A stretch of 64,000 nt of DNA from Kalmusia sp. IMI 367209. Lineage: Eukaryota > Ascomycota > Dothideomycetes > Pleosporales > Didymosphaeriaceae. Both the position numbers and the translations under genes were made by a program. The notes beneath the pieces were generated by a model that was given only the letters and a program-made list of their open reading frames with translations, had not been told where the DNA came from and did no database searches. The first letter of the stretch is position 1; every line of letters begins with the position of its first letter. Below are positions 23,084-34,464 of this stretch, piece by piece. The stretch is taken from assembly GCA_027946365.1 (NCBI GenBank), contig JAPEUQ010000005.1, positions 930,001 through 994,000 on the forward strand. The letters are read 5' to 3'.

Positions 23084-24859
23084 TTATTGTAATTTGCAGT
23101 AGTCCCGACCATGGTTGACCTGCCACTTGCACAGCCAAACTTCAAATGCCATGCTAACGAAGCCGGCGATGGAGATACCCGCCGAGTCGCTCACAGTCGT
23201 TGCTCCTAAGCTGAATTCACGGTCTTCCTTGGGTACATTGTCTGTGATTTCTGCAAATGTACTGACATATACCAAACCCCCCAGCAACCCTTCCCAGAAA
23301 ATGATTACGCAAACCACGTAAAAGTTGGGGAGGAAATTGAACATAGCTAACATGATGGCTAATTAGAACATGTTTTCGTGCGCTGTACGTTGCAGAAACC
23401 ACTTACCGTGCAGTGTGAGAACGATCAGATTTGCTACTTGAAGGGAAGACGGGAGGTAAAGATGATGTATCCGGATGAACGGCGTAGATGATCGCGATAT
23501 GAAGACGCCTACTTGGTAGATGGCATTGTAGGTAGAGTAGAAGGATCGGTACTCGTCGAATGGGCTGGATGACAGGGGGAAAAGTAGTGTGGGTGCGACG
23601 CCTTGATTGATGGTATATTCCGCAATGTACACCAACAGCAGTGGGAGCATGCTGAGAATGACGTTAGAACTACCCATGATAGTTTGGCCATATATGAGGA
23701 TTGCATACTAGGGGAAAAACAATCCTCTCGCGCGTTTCAGATTTGCTCTGAAGCCTTCCAGAGCCGATGTGAGACCTTTGCTTCTATTACTTGAAGCGAA
23801 GCTGCGACTGGGCAATGCGTGCGTTGAAGGCGCCAACAGGCTGTCATGCTCGTGGTGCGGCTCGGCATCACCATCTTCTTCTTCTCGTGCGTCATCGTCT
23901 TCGAGTGCTTCATAGGCTGTGTGATCGTCCCATGAAGACCGAAGCGGTCCTCGGGGTAGTACAGCGAAGAAGCTCAGTAACATTATCACCGGCAGGAAGG
24001 AGAAAATAAGCAGGGTGTTGCGAGGGCTGAACTGAAAGGTTGTTGTGAGGATGGCATAGGCCCCAGCACCGACCAGACCAGCTCTTCAGAAAGGGAGGCA
24101 GGTTAGCAAGAATTCGCACGAATGTGGATCAACAAGTACTCACCCGCCAGTCCCACTACCCCAACTTGCCAGGGCGAAATGTCCATAGTAATGCGTCAAG
24201 CTAAGGAAGCTCAGCTCTCCTCCGCCGCTGCTCAGACTAGCCAGCATGACACCACACATCTTGATACTGATCGTTTTCGCATCTTGTACCTGAGGTGTGA
24301 GTGCAATAACGAGCATGCCGCATGCTGAAAGGGCACAGCATAAGAGCACCCGGATGTTGTAGGGTATCTTGTGGATGAAATAGGGCGCGCATAGCTTGGT
24401 TATGAAGGATGGTATGACATCGGCGAGGAGCACCACACCTTTCGGCACATCCGGGCCTACAAGATCGAGGGCGGAGGAAAGGATGATGACATAGAGAACC
24501 TAGGGGAAAGGGGAAGGTCAGTAAAGGCTGGGTGTACAATGATGATAGAATGCGAGGTTCGTATAGGAGGATGGTCGACATAGGGAAGGACACAGCAAAC
24601 GGCCCGCTGAATGCCTGTTGCTTAGACGAAGCTTAGGGGACGTCACATACGTTATTGATGAGACCTGCGAAGAGTGAGCTCCACTGCAGAGTCGGCACGG
24701 GTCGGCGGCGAGGCGGCCGTCTGATATCACGAGGGACGACGTACCGAACAACCAGAACGCAGCACACACGCGAGGATCAGCGCCCTGGAAGAGGGCTTTC
24801 AGGCGGGCCCAGTAGAGCTCGCGAGAGGCGGAGGGGGTTCCAGGCATGGGGAGAGGCAT
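23084..24859 (-). CDS. btn1: Battenin / CLN3 homologue (Btn1)
   Basis: Multi-pass vacuolar (lysosomal) and Golgi membrane protein of the CLN3 family, linked to vacuolar pH and amino-acid balance. Six exons: 24859-24745, 24664-24651 (14 bp), 24499-24144, 24083-23709, 23651-23407 and 23358-23084, giving 459 aa, the family's usual length. All phases close. Conserved blocks include [74 protein letters not shown] and [16 protein letters not shown] hydrophilic acidic loop ([19 protein letters not shown]) sits between TM groups. Several in-frame Met codons are possible; 24859 precedes the conserved start best. Confidence 0.93.
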
Positions 24860-25819
24860 GAAGAAAGTCGCAGGCGTTGTCTGTCTACATGGAGAATGTG
24901 TATCGCTGCCTATCGGGATCGGGGCGCGTGTGGTGGCAGCGTGATAGCGTCTCGGGGTGAGCGGCCACGGCACCAGGCACGACAATTACTCGTGCGCGCT
25001 GCCCGCAGACGCGACCGAAATAATAACGAAACAGCTAGATGCGTGGCTTTGTGCTGGACACGGCGGCGCGCAATGGGCTACGCAAGGCAGCAGAGTAGGC
25101 GGTCCCCGTCCCCCCCAGCGAGAGCTTAGGTCGGGGAGCGGGAGCGGGACCTGCAGGCGATGAGGCTGAGGATCGGAAGCTCGCCGTGCACAGGAAAGGC
25201 GGTGGAGCCAAACAGTGATTAGCTGCACCTTTTAGCAGCTGCGGGATCCCAGCGGGCGCCGCCTGAACAACGCTCTCAGGGCGGATGCCAGCGCAGCCAT
25301 CCGAGGACCCATCCATCGTCTCTGGCCAGCCCCCTGCAACGGCAACCTGTGCGCGCGCGCACAGCAGAGCACACACACACAGCAGGCCGCTACGGCGCGG
25401 CGCGTACGGCCGTCTCGCCCGCCCGTCTCTCGTGGAGGCGTCGTCGGAGGAGGATGCAGCAGCAGATGCGGGGTGTGGTCACTGTGGCGGCTGCAGGGAT
25501 AGCAGCGGTGGCATCGTCCCAAAGGCTCCACACGCGCTATGACCGCAAATCCAAGTGCTCTGGGTCCTCTCCTCATCGCTTTGCTTTCCTTCCACGATTT
25601 CCTTCGCGGGAGACGAGCCAGCCCACGGCTTGCTGCTCACTGCTCACTTGCCCACTTGCCCACTTGCCCACTGTCCACTGCTCACTGCCCATTGGCACTG
25701 CGCCAACTCCCGTCACCAACATGCCAATCCTTTTCTCCTACCATTAGCTTCCCGCCTCGAGTCCTCCATACCCTTGCCCTCGCGTGCTGGTCCGCAAAAC
25801 CTCGCCGCCAGCCGCCGCC
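24860..25819. promoter_or_regulatory. Divergent promoter of BTN1 and RXT3
   Basis: About 960 bp, GC-rich, with many short antisense ORFs and no gene. An 8-bp tandem repeat (CCCACTTG-like units) lies at about 25643-25672, roughly 150 bp upstream of the RXT3 start. Confidence 0.45.
25643..25672. repeat. Short tandem repeat, 8-bp unit
   Basis: Three to four copies of a CACTTGCC-type unit in direct succession in the RXT3 leader. Read directly from the sequence. Confidence 0.7.
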
Positions 25820-26897
25820 ATGGACACTCGCCAGCAGCAGCAGCAGCCGTTCGCGCGTGAGCGTCCTCTCATCCACAATCCAAACCACCCGTCGCCGTCG
25901 CACCCTCCACAAACCACCGCCTACGCTGCCTATCCTCCGGCGAACTCGCAGTCGCAGCCCCAACCGCCCGTCCACATTCCCTTCTCCACCGACCCATACC
26001 CGTCCACTCGCCGCGATCCCTTTTTTCCTCCTGCCGCCGCCGCCGCGCAGCACGCCCGTCGCAGTAGCTATGGTATTCCCGGTCCAGAAAACGCGCCGCC
26101 GGCGGAGAGACTCTCAGGGTGGGGAAACACAGGTACACTTACCCGCTTCCTTTCGAGAACCTTTTTACTGCGGTGCAACACAGGCCGTGGCTGTCTTGGG
26201 AGCCGCGCCCTGTCTGAGACAGTTGCCGGGCAGGTCGCGTGGCATGGCGAGCAGACAGGAGCAGCTCAGAGAGGGTGTAGAGGGCTTCAAGCGTTGGAAC
26301 AGTGCGTGTTGCTACTGCACGACGCAATGCATCCATGGCTAGGACGCAACCATCTTTGTAGATGGTAGTGTTCCTTTGGCCGCCGCGAAGCGCGTTCGAG
26401 TATCGCGCAGCCGAAACAGCCATTCCGCAGCCCGCCCTCGCCCTCGACCCGCATCTGGCAAGAAACAGTCATCGCACGGTTGCAAGGAACCGCATCATCC
26501 ATTTCTCTCTTCCCGCACAGCTGGCACGCTAAGCGAACATCTCCTCCCCCCTGCTGTTCTAACTGCATCTGAACTGCACTGACGATCATGCTCTAGCGCG
26601 TCCGCATGCTCTTGGCCCTGTCTCCCATCATCACAGCGGTCCTCCTCCACCGCCATCAATGAGCTCCTCGCACAGCGCATCCAACCAGTCGCCGTACGCC
26701 TACGATGCGTCGCGCAGACGCTCACTGGGTGGCGCGAGCCCCCCAACTCGCTACGGAGGTAAGGCCCCGTAGTGTCCTCGCCCTTCACCATACCAGCCAA
26801 CTGACCCTCGGCAGCTCCCTCTCACGAGCCTCCGCCACCGCCGTCCTTTGCGCGACCGCACATGCCACCCCCGTCCTCGCCGCAACAACAACAACAA

Positions 26898-26933
<36 letters not shown>

Positions 26934-29433
26934 CAACAACATAATCATGTTTCGCAGCCACAACGCGTACCCTATTCGTCGGCGTTTGGTGCGAATAGGG
27001 AGCTCCCTGGTTTAGGTCAGTCGCATCGCCCAGGGAGCAGCATGTCTATCTCGTCCCTCATCGGCAGCGGTGACACAGGTGCACCGAACCAAACCTCACA
27101 ATCACACCCATCACCTCCTACCAATGCGCCACCGGGAAATAATCACAGCATGCAGCCTCCATCGCCAAGACGTGGCCCTTCGTCTGTACCCAGATCAGAC
27201 TTCCCATCCTATCGGCGCCAGCCATCTCCAGACAGGCACATGTATGGTAGCAGCGCTTCCAAGGCGCCCGAGGGTCATGCTTATACTGCTGGTTCACCAC
27301 CGCGGTCGTACAACAACATTCAGGGCTCACCAGAGCAGGGTCGTCCCACACCTCCACACACATCGCAGCCCTACAAACCAATGATCTTCCAAGCGCAACG
27401 CCCCTATCCATCTCCTTTCAACGACCTACATGCAAGGGAGCAACAGCGGCAAGCCCCTGCGATTGTGCCCCCGCGGCCGAACAGCCAGCCAAGTGGCCCT
27501 GGATTGCCGGAGCAGGATTCCAAGTCAATATACGATACATTAGGGCAGAGGCGTCCAACGCATGGACCCACAGAAGAACGCCGTCGGACGTTAGGGGAAT
27601 CTCATCATTCCCGCCCTAGTGCCGCAGAGTTACTTGGTGTTCATCCAGATCCCTCGTCGGACAGAGACCGTCCCTCTACGGTTCAGCCTGTTTCTCAATC
27701 TGCCTTCGGCCCGCCCAGCGGCCCTCGAGGCGCCATCGGGCCTCAACCTCCACGCAGCTTGTGGCGGCAGTCCGTGCCGGAGGATCCAACCCGAGAAACT
27801 ACAGAGGCTAGAAGGGAGGAGCCACCTGCACTATATCGGGGCTACGGTGGATACTCCGCACCGCCCCAGGGCCCTTCACCCTATGGTGGCCCTGGCCCAG
27901 AAGAAATGGTACGTGGGCGAAGCCTGGATCATTTGAATCACCGAGTCGTAGAACAGTATCATGCGCCACCAACTTCCGATCCGACGTCCACCGAAAGGCA
28001 CAAGTCAGAACAACTATCACGCTCCTTCTCTTCCGGAGGTACGGGTTATTTAGGCCGCTCTATGTATGATCAGTCTAATAAGTCGTTCCTAGCCTTTGGT
28101 CCCGATGCCAATCGCCGCACCGGTCGAGCATCCCCGCTACCCCAAGCTGTTCAAGGCGCACAGGCGCAGCCGCTGTCTATCGGCAAAGATCCACATGTCA
28201 AGAGCGAGTTCGGACGAATGTTTTCTGGGCTCGGTGGGCTCGGAAGCTCGACGCCTTCAAGGGGAAGCCCGATGCCCCAGGCTATGCAAGAATCGCTTCC
28301 TCCTGGGGCGGATCTGAACGAACATCTCCGCCTTCAGAGAGTGAATTCGCAAAACGGAAGGAAGTCGAAAAGAGTCAAAGACGAGGAGGGTTTCGACGAA
28401 GAAAGCAACGATGGACGAAATACACCATCCGGTATGCGAAGCAACAAGCGCAACAAGCACGCCCATCACCATCACCACCACGCGCATGGCCACCAGTAAG
28501 AACATTGCATGATCTTGTTAGGACTAGCTGACCGATTTCTAGCCACCACCATCACCATAAGGGTGAAGAAGAGGGCCTGCCCTCGACGAATGGGAATGCC
28601 CCTCACCATCACCACCACTACCACGGGACATCACACCATCACCATCACGCTCCCAGATCGTTCCAGGCGCCGCCACCGTCCCCTCCGCCTCCCCGAAAGT
28701 TCACAACATACAGCACATCGTAGACGAAGCGGCGGCGAAGCATCCTCGCAAGCATCTTGGAAGCCAGCTTTACGATGCGACCACCGAATTGCCCAAGCCT
28801 AACTCATCTTTGGACGATCAGTTTGGTTACGCGTCCAGACCCAAGCAACTTCCTCGTTTCTCGATAAATCCAATCAACTGCACATATACCATCAGGGTCT
28901 CGCGCTTCTACCTGAAGCCGCGACAGAGGCAACAAATTGTGCTACAGCGTCACCTATGGGGTGCGCGTATCTATCGCGATGACTCGGATCCCATTGCTGC
29001 TGCGATACATTCGGGCTGGATTCGAGGTGAATGGGACGAGACTGTTAACATCAAGATGTTGGATCCCCGACTATCGGAGCCTAATGCCCCAAGCGATGCC
29101 CAAGATACTCTGAGCAAGGTTCCCGCGGCACCCATCATGCCGCCCGCGGAAATGGATCTGCAAATTGAGTTGTTGATACTTCCCAAGCTCGAAGAGTACG
29201 CAGGCACTACCGAGTACGGCATGTCCAGTCACAAGAGCTCCCATCATGATGGACTGAGCTTTGCAATCAACAAAATCCGTTGGGTGGAGGATGGGATCGG
29301 CAGCCGGGGCCAAGAGAGGACGGCGGCGGCTTTGAAGAAGCGCTTGGATGCGAGCGCGACGCTGCTGTCGCTGAAGAGCAGCGGTGACGGTGCGCTCAAG
29401 GCCGTGCACGGGATGACGAAGTTGTCCGCTTGA
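25820..29433 (+). CDS. rxt3: Rxt3, Rpd3L histone deacetylase complex subunit
   Basis: Subunit of the large Rpd3 deacetylase complex, acting in transcriptional repression. Proposed exons 25820-26132, 26597-26758, 26815-28495, 28543-28562 and 28667-29433 give 980 aa. The ATG at 25820 has a strong context (CCGCCATGG). Residues 1 to about 720 are Pro/Ser/Gln-rich and disordered, with a run of 19 Gln (26883-26939) and a His-rich segment. The conserved RXT3 domain fills the last 200 residues: RKHLGSQLYD, YTIRVSRFYLKPRQRQQIVL, IYRDDSDPIAAAIHSGWIRG, DLQIELLILPKLEEY and GLSFAINKIRW. Intron 1 is long (464 bp). The frame changes within the His-rich stretch; the last intron (donor GTGAAG, acceptor TTCCAG) restores it but is weak, so a sequence error is possible. 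Confidence 0.88.
26883..26939 (+). repeat. CAA/CAG repeat coding poly-glutamine
   Basis: Nineteen consecutive Gln codons in mixed CAA/CAG order inside RXT3 exon 3. On the other strand it gives a spurious poly-Leu ORF. Confidence 0.95.
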
Positions 29434-31060
29434 GGTGGTTTACATTGGCTCACAATGGGGTCAGAGCTCAAAGGCCGCATGAGGCGTCGAGGTCTGACTG
29501 GATGGTCAATCTGGAGGTGCTTTTTCTTGTGTACGATATCAGGGTTTGATTGAGCATTGCTATATACCCACAGTTTTACGACTACGGCCGCACCGCGCAA
29601 CTCTTGAATGTACAGTTTGGCAGGGGAAGCAGCAGGCAGCTAGATGTGGAAATAACATGATTGTCTGACATGGTGACATGGCGCACAGGTCCAGATGTGA
29701 TAGATTAGGGTAGGGGTCGTGGTTGGACTAGCGACGACAGCGGTTGCTTTTTCCATGTCGTCCTGTTCAGATAAGGCATCGACAGTGTGCAACAGCCGAA
29801 GTCGCACTCACCACCACCACCACTAGCAGCCGTAGCCACTACACTCTCCGCAGCTTCCTCCAGAGCCGCAACGTCGCATCAGTCAATTTCTCCGTGATTG
29901 CATCCCCCTTTCCGTTTCCTGCTCGTTGCATGCTCGTTGCACACGCAGGCACACACACACACACACACACACAGGCACAGGCACACCCAGGGCCTCCCAC
30001 CCAAGCACCCCGCAGCGCCCCCAGCCCAGCAGTCCAGCAGCCCGCAAACGCCCAGCAAAGGCAAACGAGATCGCGAAGATCGACGCAACCCGCAGCAACA
30101 GAGGAGGGCTCAGCGGACGGAGAACATGTCGCGAGTCAGAAACTACTCCATCTCGACGGTGAGTTGCATTTCTCTTTTCTCGGCGCTACCGTATTCCCTG
30201 GGCCGGGCCTTGCCTTGCAGCCCATGTGCCTTCACCGCGCTCGACGGCGACGGTCCCGGCAACCGGCGAGAACGGACAGGGCTTTGCGGCTGCCATGACG
30301 TGGAAAACGCCGGCTCAACGCATTTCCACACCGGCCTGCGTCACGGCCAATTTTTCGTGTCACGAGAGGCACACGACCACACACGAGGGCGCAAATCTTT
30401 CACAGGCCCGCCCCGCTCCTCCCCCCGAGCGATCCATTGCGCCATTTTGCAGCTCTAGCCTCGAGACGACAGCCCGCCCCAGCTGCCCGTCGTCGCCAGC
30501 AAAAGCTAGGCCGGTAGGCCTGGCTGTTCCTGAGCTGCCATCTGCATCCGCACACCCGCAATCTGCACCCCTACCGAGCCAGCGGTACGCTGCCGCAGAG
30601 GCCCAGCCAACGCGAGCGGTCCGATTGAAAGACGTGCGGCTGTGATTGCTGCATCGCTCTGGCACGCTGTCCTGGGCTTGCTCGGATGCTCTAAATACAA
30701 AGCGCGGTGCAAATGCGGGGAATCGTCGACACCAAGCTTCACACTTCTCTCGCTTCTCGAAAGCCGAGCCGACTTCGTAGCCCTACCACCCACCCCACCC
30801 CCCTCCTCGGCAACAGCTGTCCCAGCATTCAACAGAAGCTCAATTGCCCTGCAACTTCGCCGTGCCCCGTCGTCTCCTGCTTTGCGCCTTCGCTTAGATT
30901 CTGAGGCGCTGCCTGTAACCGTTGTCGCTGCTCGGAAAAGCCTTGGCCGGGTTCCGATATTTGTGCTCGTCTTGCTCGGTCCCGCGTGCATTATCAGCAT
31001 TCACCCTTTCTTCCTGTTTGCGCACTCTTTGTTCCTGGCCGGGACTCCTTACTTCGCACC
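29434..31060. promoter_or_regulatory. Long leader/promoter of the PFK-2/FBPase-2 gene
   Basis: 1.6 kb with no supported gene. It contains a CA microsatellite and an orphan ATG at 30126 that opens 11 codons (MSRVRNYSIST) ending exactly at a GTGAGT donor, which looks like a true first exon. No partner exon was found; the acceptor sites before 31061 do not give a join. It may be an upstream ORF of a spliced 5' UTR. Confidence 0.4.
29950..29973. repeat. (CA)12 microsatellite
   Basis: Twelve perfect CA units flanked by further imperfect CA/GGCACA units, in the leader region of the PFK-2/FBPase-2 gene. Confidence 0.95.
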
Positions 31061-32570
31061 ATGACGGGTACCAATGGCGTCTTCTCGCCCAACATGCGCG
31101 CCGTGCCCACGGGCGATTACATCAGACCGAGCAGAAAGACTAATGGAGTTGGTGTGCAGGCAGAAGACACGCGGATATGCGTCGTCATGGTGGGATTGCC
31201 CGCGAGGGGCAAGGAGCTTGATTGCTCAGAAAGGTGCGACACGAAACTCTGCAGTAGAACCACGCTAACTTTGCGCAATACAGTCGTTCGTTACCTCCAC
31301 TGGTTGTCCATCAAAGCGAAGACGTTCAATGTAGGCCAATACCGCCGCACCGCCACGCCGAACCCCTCCGCCGAATTCTTCGATACTTCGAATCCAGAAG
31401 GAGAGCGCTTGCGCAAAGCTGCTGCCGAGGCCGCTGTTAATGACATGTGCAAATGGTTTGCGGAGGGCCGGGGGCTGATTGCAATTCTGGATGCGACCAA
31501 TTCGACCAAGGGCCGCCGCCGTTGGATACAAGAGCGCTGCGCAAAGGAAAATATCGAGACCCTGTTCGTGGAATCCAAGTGCGATGACGAGGACTTGATC
31601 ATGAGCAATATTTTGGAGGTGAAGACGACGTCACCGGACTACGTCGGGCAGGATCCCGAAGAGGCCGCAGCTGATTTTCGCAACCGCATTCGAAATTACG
31701 AGAAGGTGTATCAGACCATTGACGAAGACGAGCGCGATCTCACGTATGTCAAATTGATCGATGTAGGCAAGCAAGTCATCATCAACCAGATTCAGGACTA
31801 TCTCCAGAGTAGGGTGGTATACTATCTGATGAACCTCCACATCAAGCCCCGCTCGATTTGGTTATCCAGGGTAATTACCTACATTTCGGCTGCATGTTCT
31901 GTACTAATTGCAACAGCACGGCGAATCGAAATACAACCTGACTGGTCAAATCGGAGGCGACGCAGACCTTTCCGAACGCGGCGATGCCTACGCACACGCT
32001 CTGCCCGGCCTTGTAGCCAAGTCCGTTGGTGACGGCCGCAGACTGACAGTTTGGACATCGACGCTGAAACGTACCATTCAGACCGCGCGTTTCCTCTCGT
32101 TTGAAAAGCTTGAGTGGAAGGCTCTCGATGAGCTCGATTCTGGCGTGTGCGACGGCCTCACGTATGGCGAAATCGAACAAAAGTACCCCGAAGATTTTGC
32201 GCAGCGCGATGAAGATAAATACAATTACCGATACCTAGGTGGCGAATCGTACCGCGATGTCGTCATCCGGCTAGAGCCCATCATCATGGAGCTCGAGCGC
32301 AGCGAGAATATCCTCATTGTCACGCATCAGGCCATTCTGAGGTGCATTTACGCATACTTCATGAATGTGCCGCAAGAGCAGAGCCCTTGGATGGAAGTCC
32401 CGCTCCATACGCTAATCAAATTGACGCCGAAAGCGTACTCGACGCAAGAGGAGAGGTTAAAAGCAGACATTCCGGCCGTCAGCACATGGAGAGGTAAGGG
32501 CACAAAAGCCCAACACCAGGAGGTTGATGGTAGCGTACCAAGCCCGACAATTGGGGCTAGCGGTGCCTAG
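31061..32570 (+). CDS. 6-phosphofructo-2-kinase/fructose-2,6-bisphosphatase, frameshifted
   Basis: Bifunctional enzyme that sets fructose-2,6-bisphosphate, the switch between glycolysis and gluconeogenesis. Exons 31061-31233, 31284-31870 and 31917-32570. The kinase domain shows RICVVMVGLPARGK (Walker A), then YLHWLSIKAKTFNVGQYRR, ILDATNSTKGRRRW and FVESKCDDEDLI. The phosphatase domain has all catalytic groups: RHGESKYNL (His nucleophile), LDELDSG (Glu) and VTHQA (second His), so the enzyme should be truly bifunctional rather than kinase-only. One extra G at 31213/31214, right after GK of Walker A, puts the next residues out of frame; without it exon 1 ends in phase 1 and joins exon 2 perfectly (about 470 aa). 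Because the 50-bp intron plus the extra base is a multiple of 3, the unspliced frame stays open. Confidence 0.9.
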
Positions 32571-34464
32571 CATTGATCTCGTGGTGCTTGAAGCTTCCCA
32601 CTTTCGCCAGAGCTTACTCAATTTTGGCCAGCCTCTACGGCATCGAGAGCGCGGCATTACAGATGAATCAGATAGTCAAGCGGGCGGGTCTTAGCTTGAC
32701 ATAGGTATAGGACTTGGATGGAAAATCCAACCAAGAGAAGGGTTCTGGGATCACGAGCACGTGGTGGCGTTCTTGGTATAGAAATTGCTTCGGCATGCTT
32801 TTCTCCCTCGGGCTACTTACCATATCGATACTTTTCGCTTTCTGCGCACCTTTTTCCGGATTACGATTACGACTGGCATTTCTGCATGAGCATTCGGTGC
32901 ATAGGGCTGTGAGCTTTAGTCATTGGAAACGAAGGATTGTGCAGGGGACAGGATGAGAAGGGAAGGAAGAACATGAGCAAATCATTGCATGTATGAATGA
33001 AATGGACACAACTTGCATGATAGTGCGTTTACTGTGGAATTCTTTCAAAGGTGACGATAGTATCAAGGCTTGCGAAAGGCCTGGATGTATTATACTTACT
33101 CCGCAACGTCTCCACCATGGGAAGCACAGAGTCACCCCACTACAAGTTACAGCTGACTTCACTTACCGAGTGATGCGTTAAAACTTGGTATGCTTCGAAG
33201 GTTCGGAATTGTGTATGTTGTATTCAGAGTCTGATTTCGTCGTTCAAACAAACTGAACCTGGGCCCCAAAAACGAAGCTTGTCTACTAGCTGTTCCGAGC
33301 ACGAGTAAGGCATTTTCGTCTTTGTGTTCCATTTAGTTTTTGTTGCATGTTGTTACGCCCTAAGAGCTCTAGGCGATACTCGTCTCGTCTACGCAACTGC
33401 AACACCATTATTGTCTTTCCACCAATCGTACTGACTGAACTTCGATTGTGTGGTCTTGCTTTTCAGGGCTATCCGATTGTATATTTGTGGATACGCTTTG
33501 TGGGTATGCTTGCGTGAATCGTAGAGTGGTGTCATGTACTTCAGATTCATCCATGCCCCGGGTGCAGACTTCTCCTGTTTGCTCAATACTACGTGCGAAG
33601 ATGGGTGCGCGTGTTCGGTTTGCTGTCTCGGGCGCTTCTTCCGTTGCCGCCCATCAACTATGGATCGTTGAGCGAAGGAAACACGGTCCTGATATGACTA
33701 ACATGTGGTAGCGAAATCTAGAGTGCGTGTGGTTTCCAACGTATGCCCCCAACGTATGCCACCAGCGCTGGTCTCGGATCTTAAGACAGTCGTCTTTCGT
33801 CTTTGTTGCGAGGATAAAGCAGAATCTTACATTGTGGATCTTGGAGAGGCTCGCCGTATAACTGAACAAGGTTGAGGACTTGTAGCAATACAGGTGCCGG
33901 AAGTATTCGAAGCTGGCGAGAGCTGATGTGTATGCAAGATGCGGCTGTGTGACTGTGTGCCGTGGTAGACCTGTTCCAGAGTGTAGATTCATTCGGATTC
34001 GCCATGTTTTTGATGATGACGAATACCGACGATGGGTGCATTGTGCGTCCTAGAAAGACCTGCAAATCTACGTGTTGGGATAGAGAGGGAACGTTCGATT
34101 CATCTCTGCACAATGTTAAGCTTCATAATGCGCACTGCCCATGTCTATAGAATTGGATATACCGAATCAAATGGGCACTTGAGGGCGGGAAGTTACCTGG
34201 CTTGGCAGGCATTATGAATGCACTACTCCACGCAGTGGTATTAGATACGCAGTAGTCATCAGACAGTCCGCTGTATAAGTGATCCGTGTCCGACCTTTCC
34301 TGCGGCTCAACCTCTCTACACTAGCATTTTCCCTCCCAACACTCACAACCATACGCGACAAGGTTTTAGCGCAAGAAACCTCACTCATCATCACACTTCA
34401 GCACCAATCACCCTCTTCACTTCAATCAACGGAAACATTGACCTGTCTACCTTCTACCTTCAAT
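32571..34464. other. Intergenic, 1.9 kb
   Basis: 3' flank of the PFK-2/FBPase-2 gene and promoter of the next + gene. ORFs on both strands are below 115 codons and lack domains. Nothing supported. Confidence 0.4.

Noticed and set aside
26751..26963. Minus-strand ORF with a poly-Leu run
   Set aside because: It is the antisense of the CAA/CAG glutamine repeat of RXT3; no domain and it crosses a splice junction of the real gene.
29950..29973. CA run as a telomere-like or CRISPR-like repeat
   Set aside because: It is a plain dinucleotide microsatellite; no TTAGGG units and no spaced direct repeats anywhere in the window.
31061..32032. Continuous ORF through the first PFK-2 intron as the true gene
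   Set aside because: It destroys the conserved SLIAQKVVRYL block; intron signals and exact phase after removing one base show that splicing is right.
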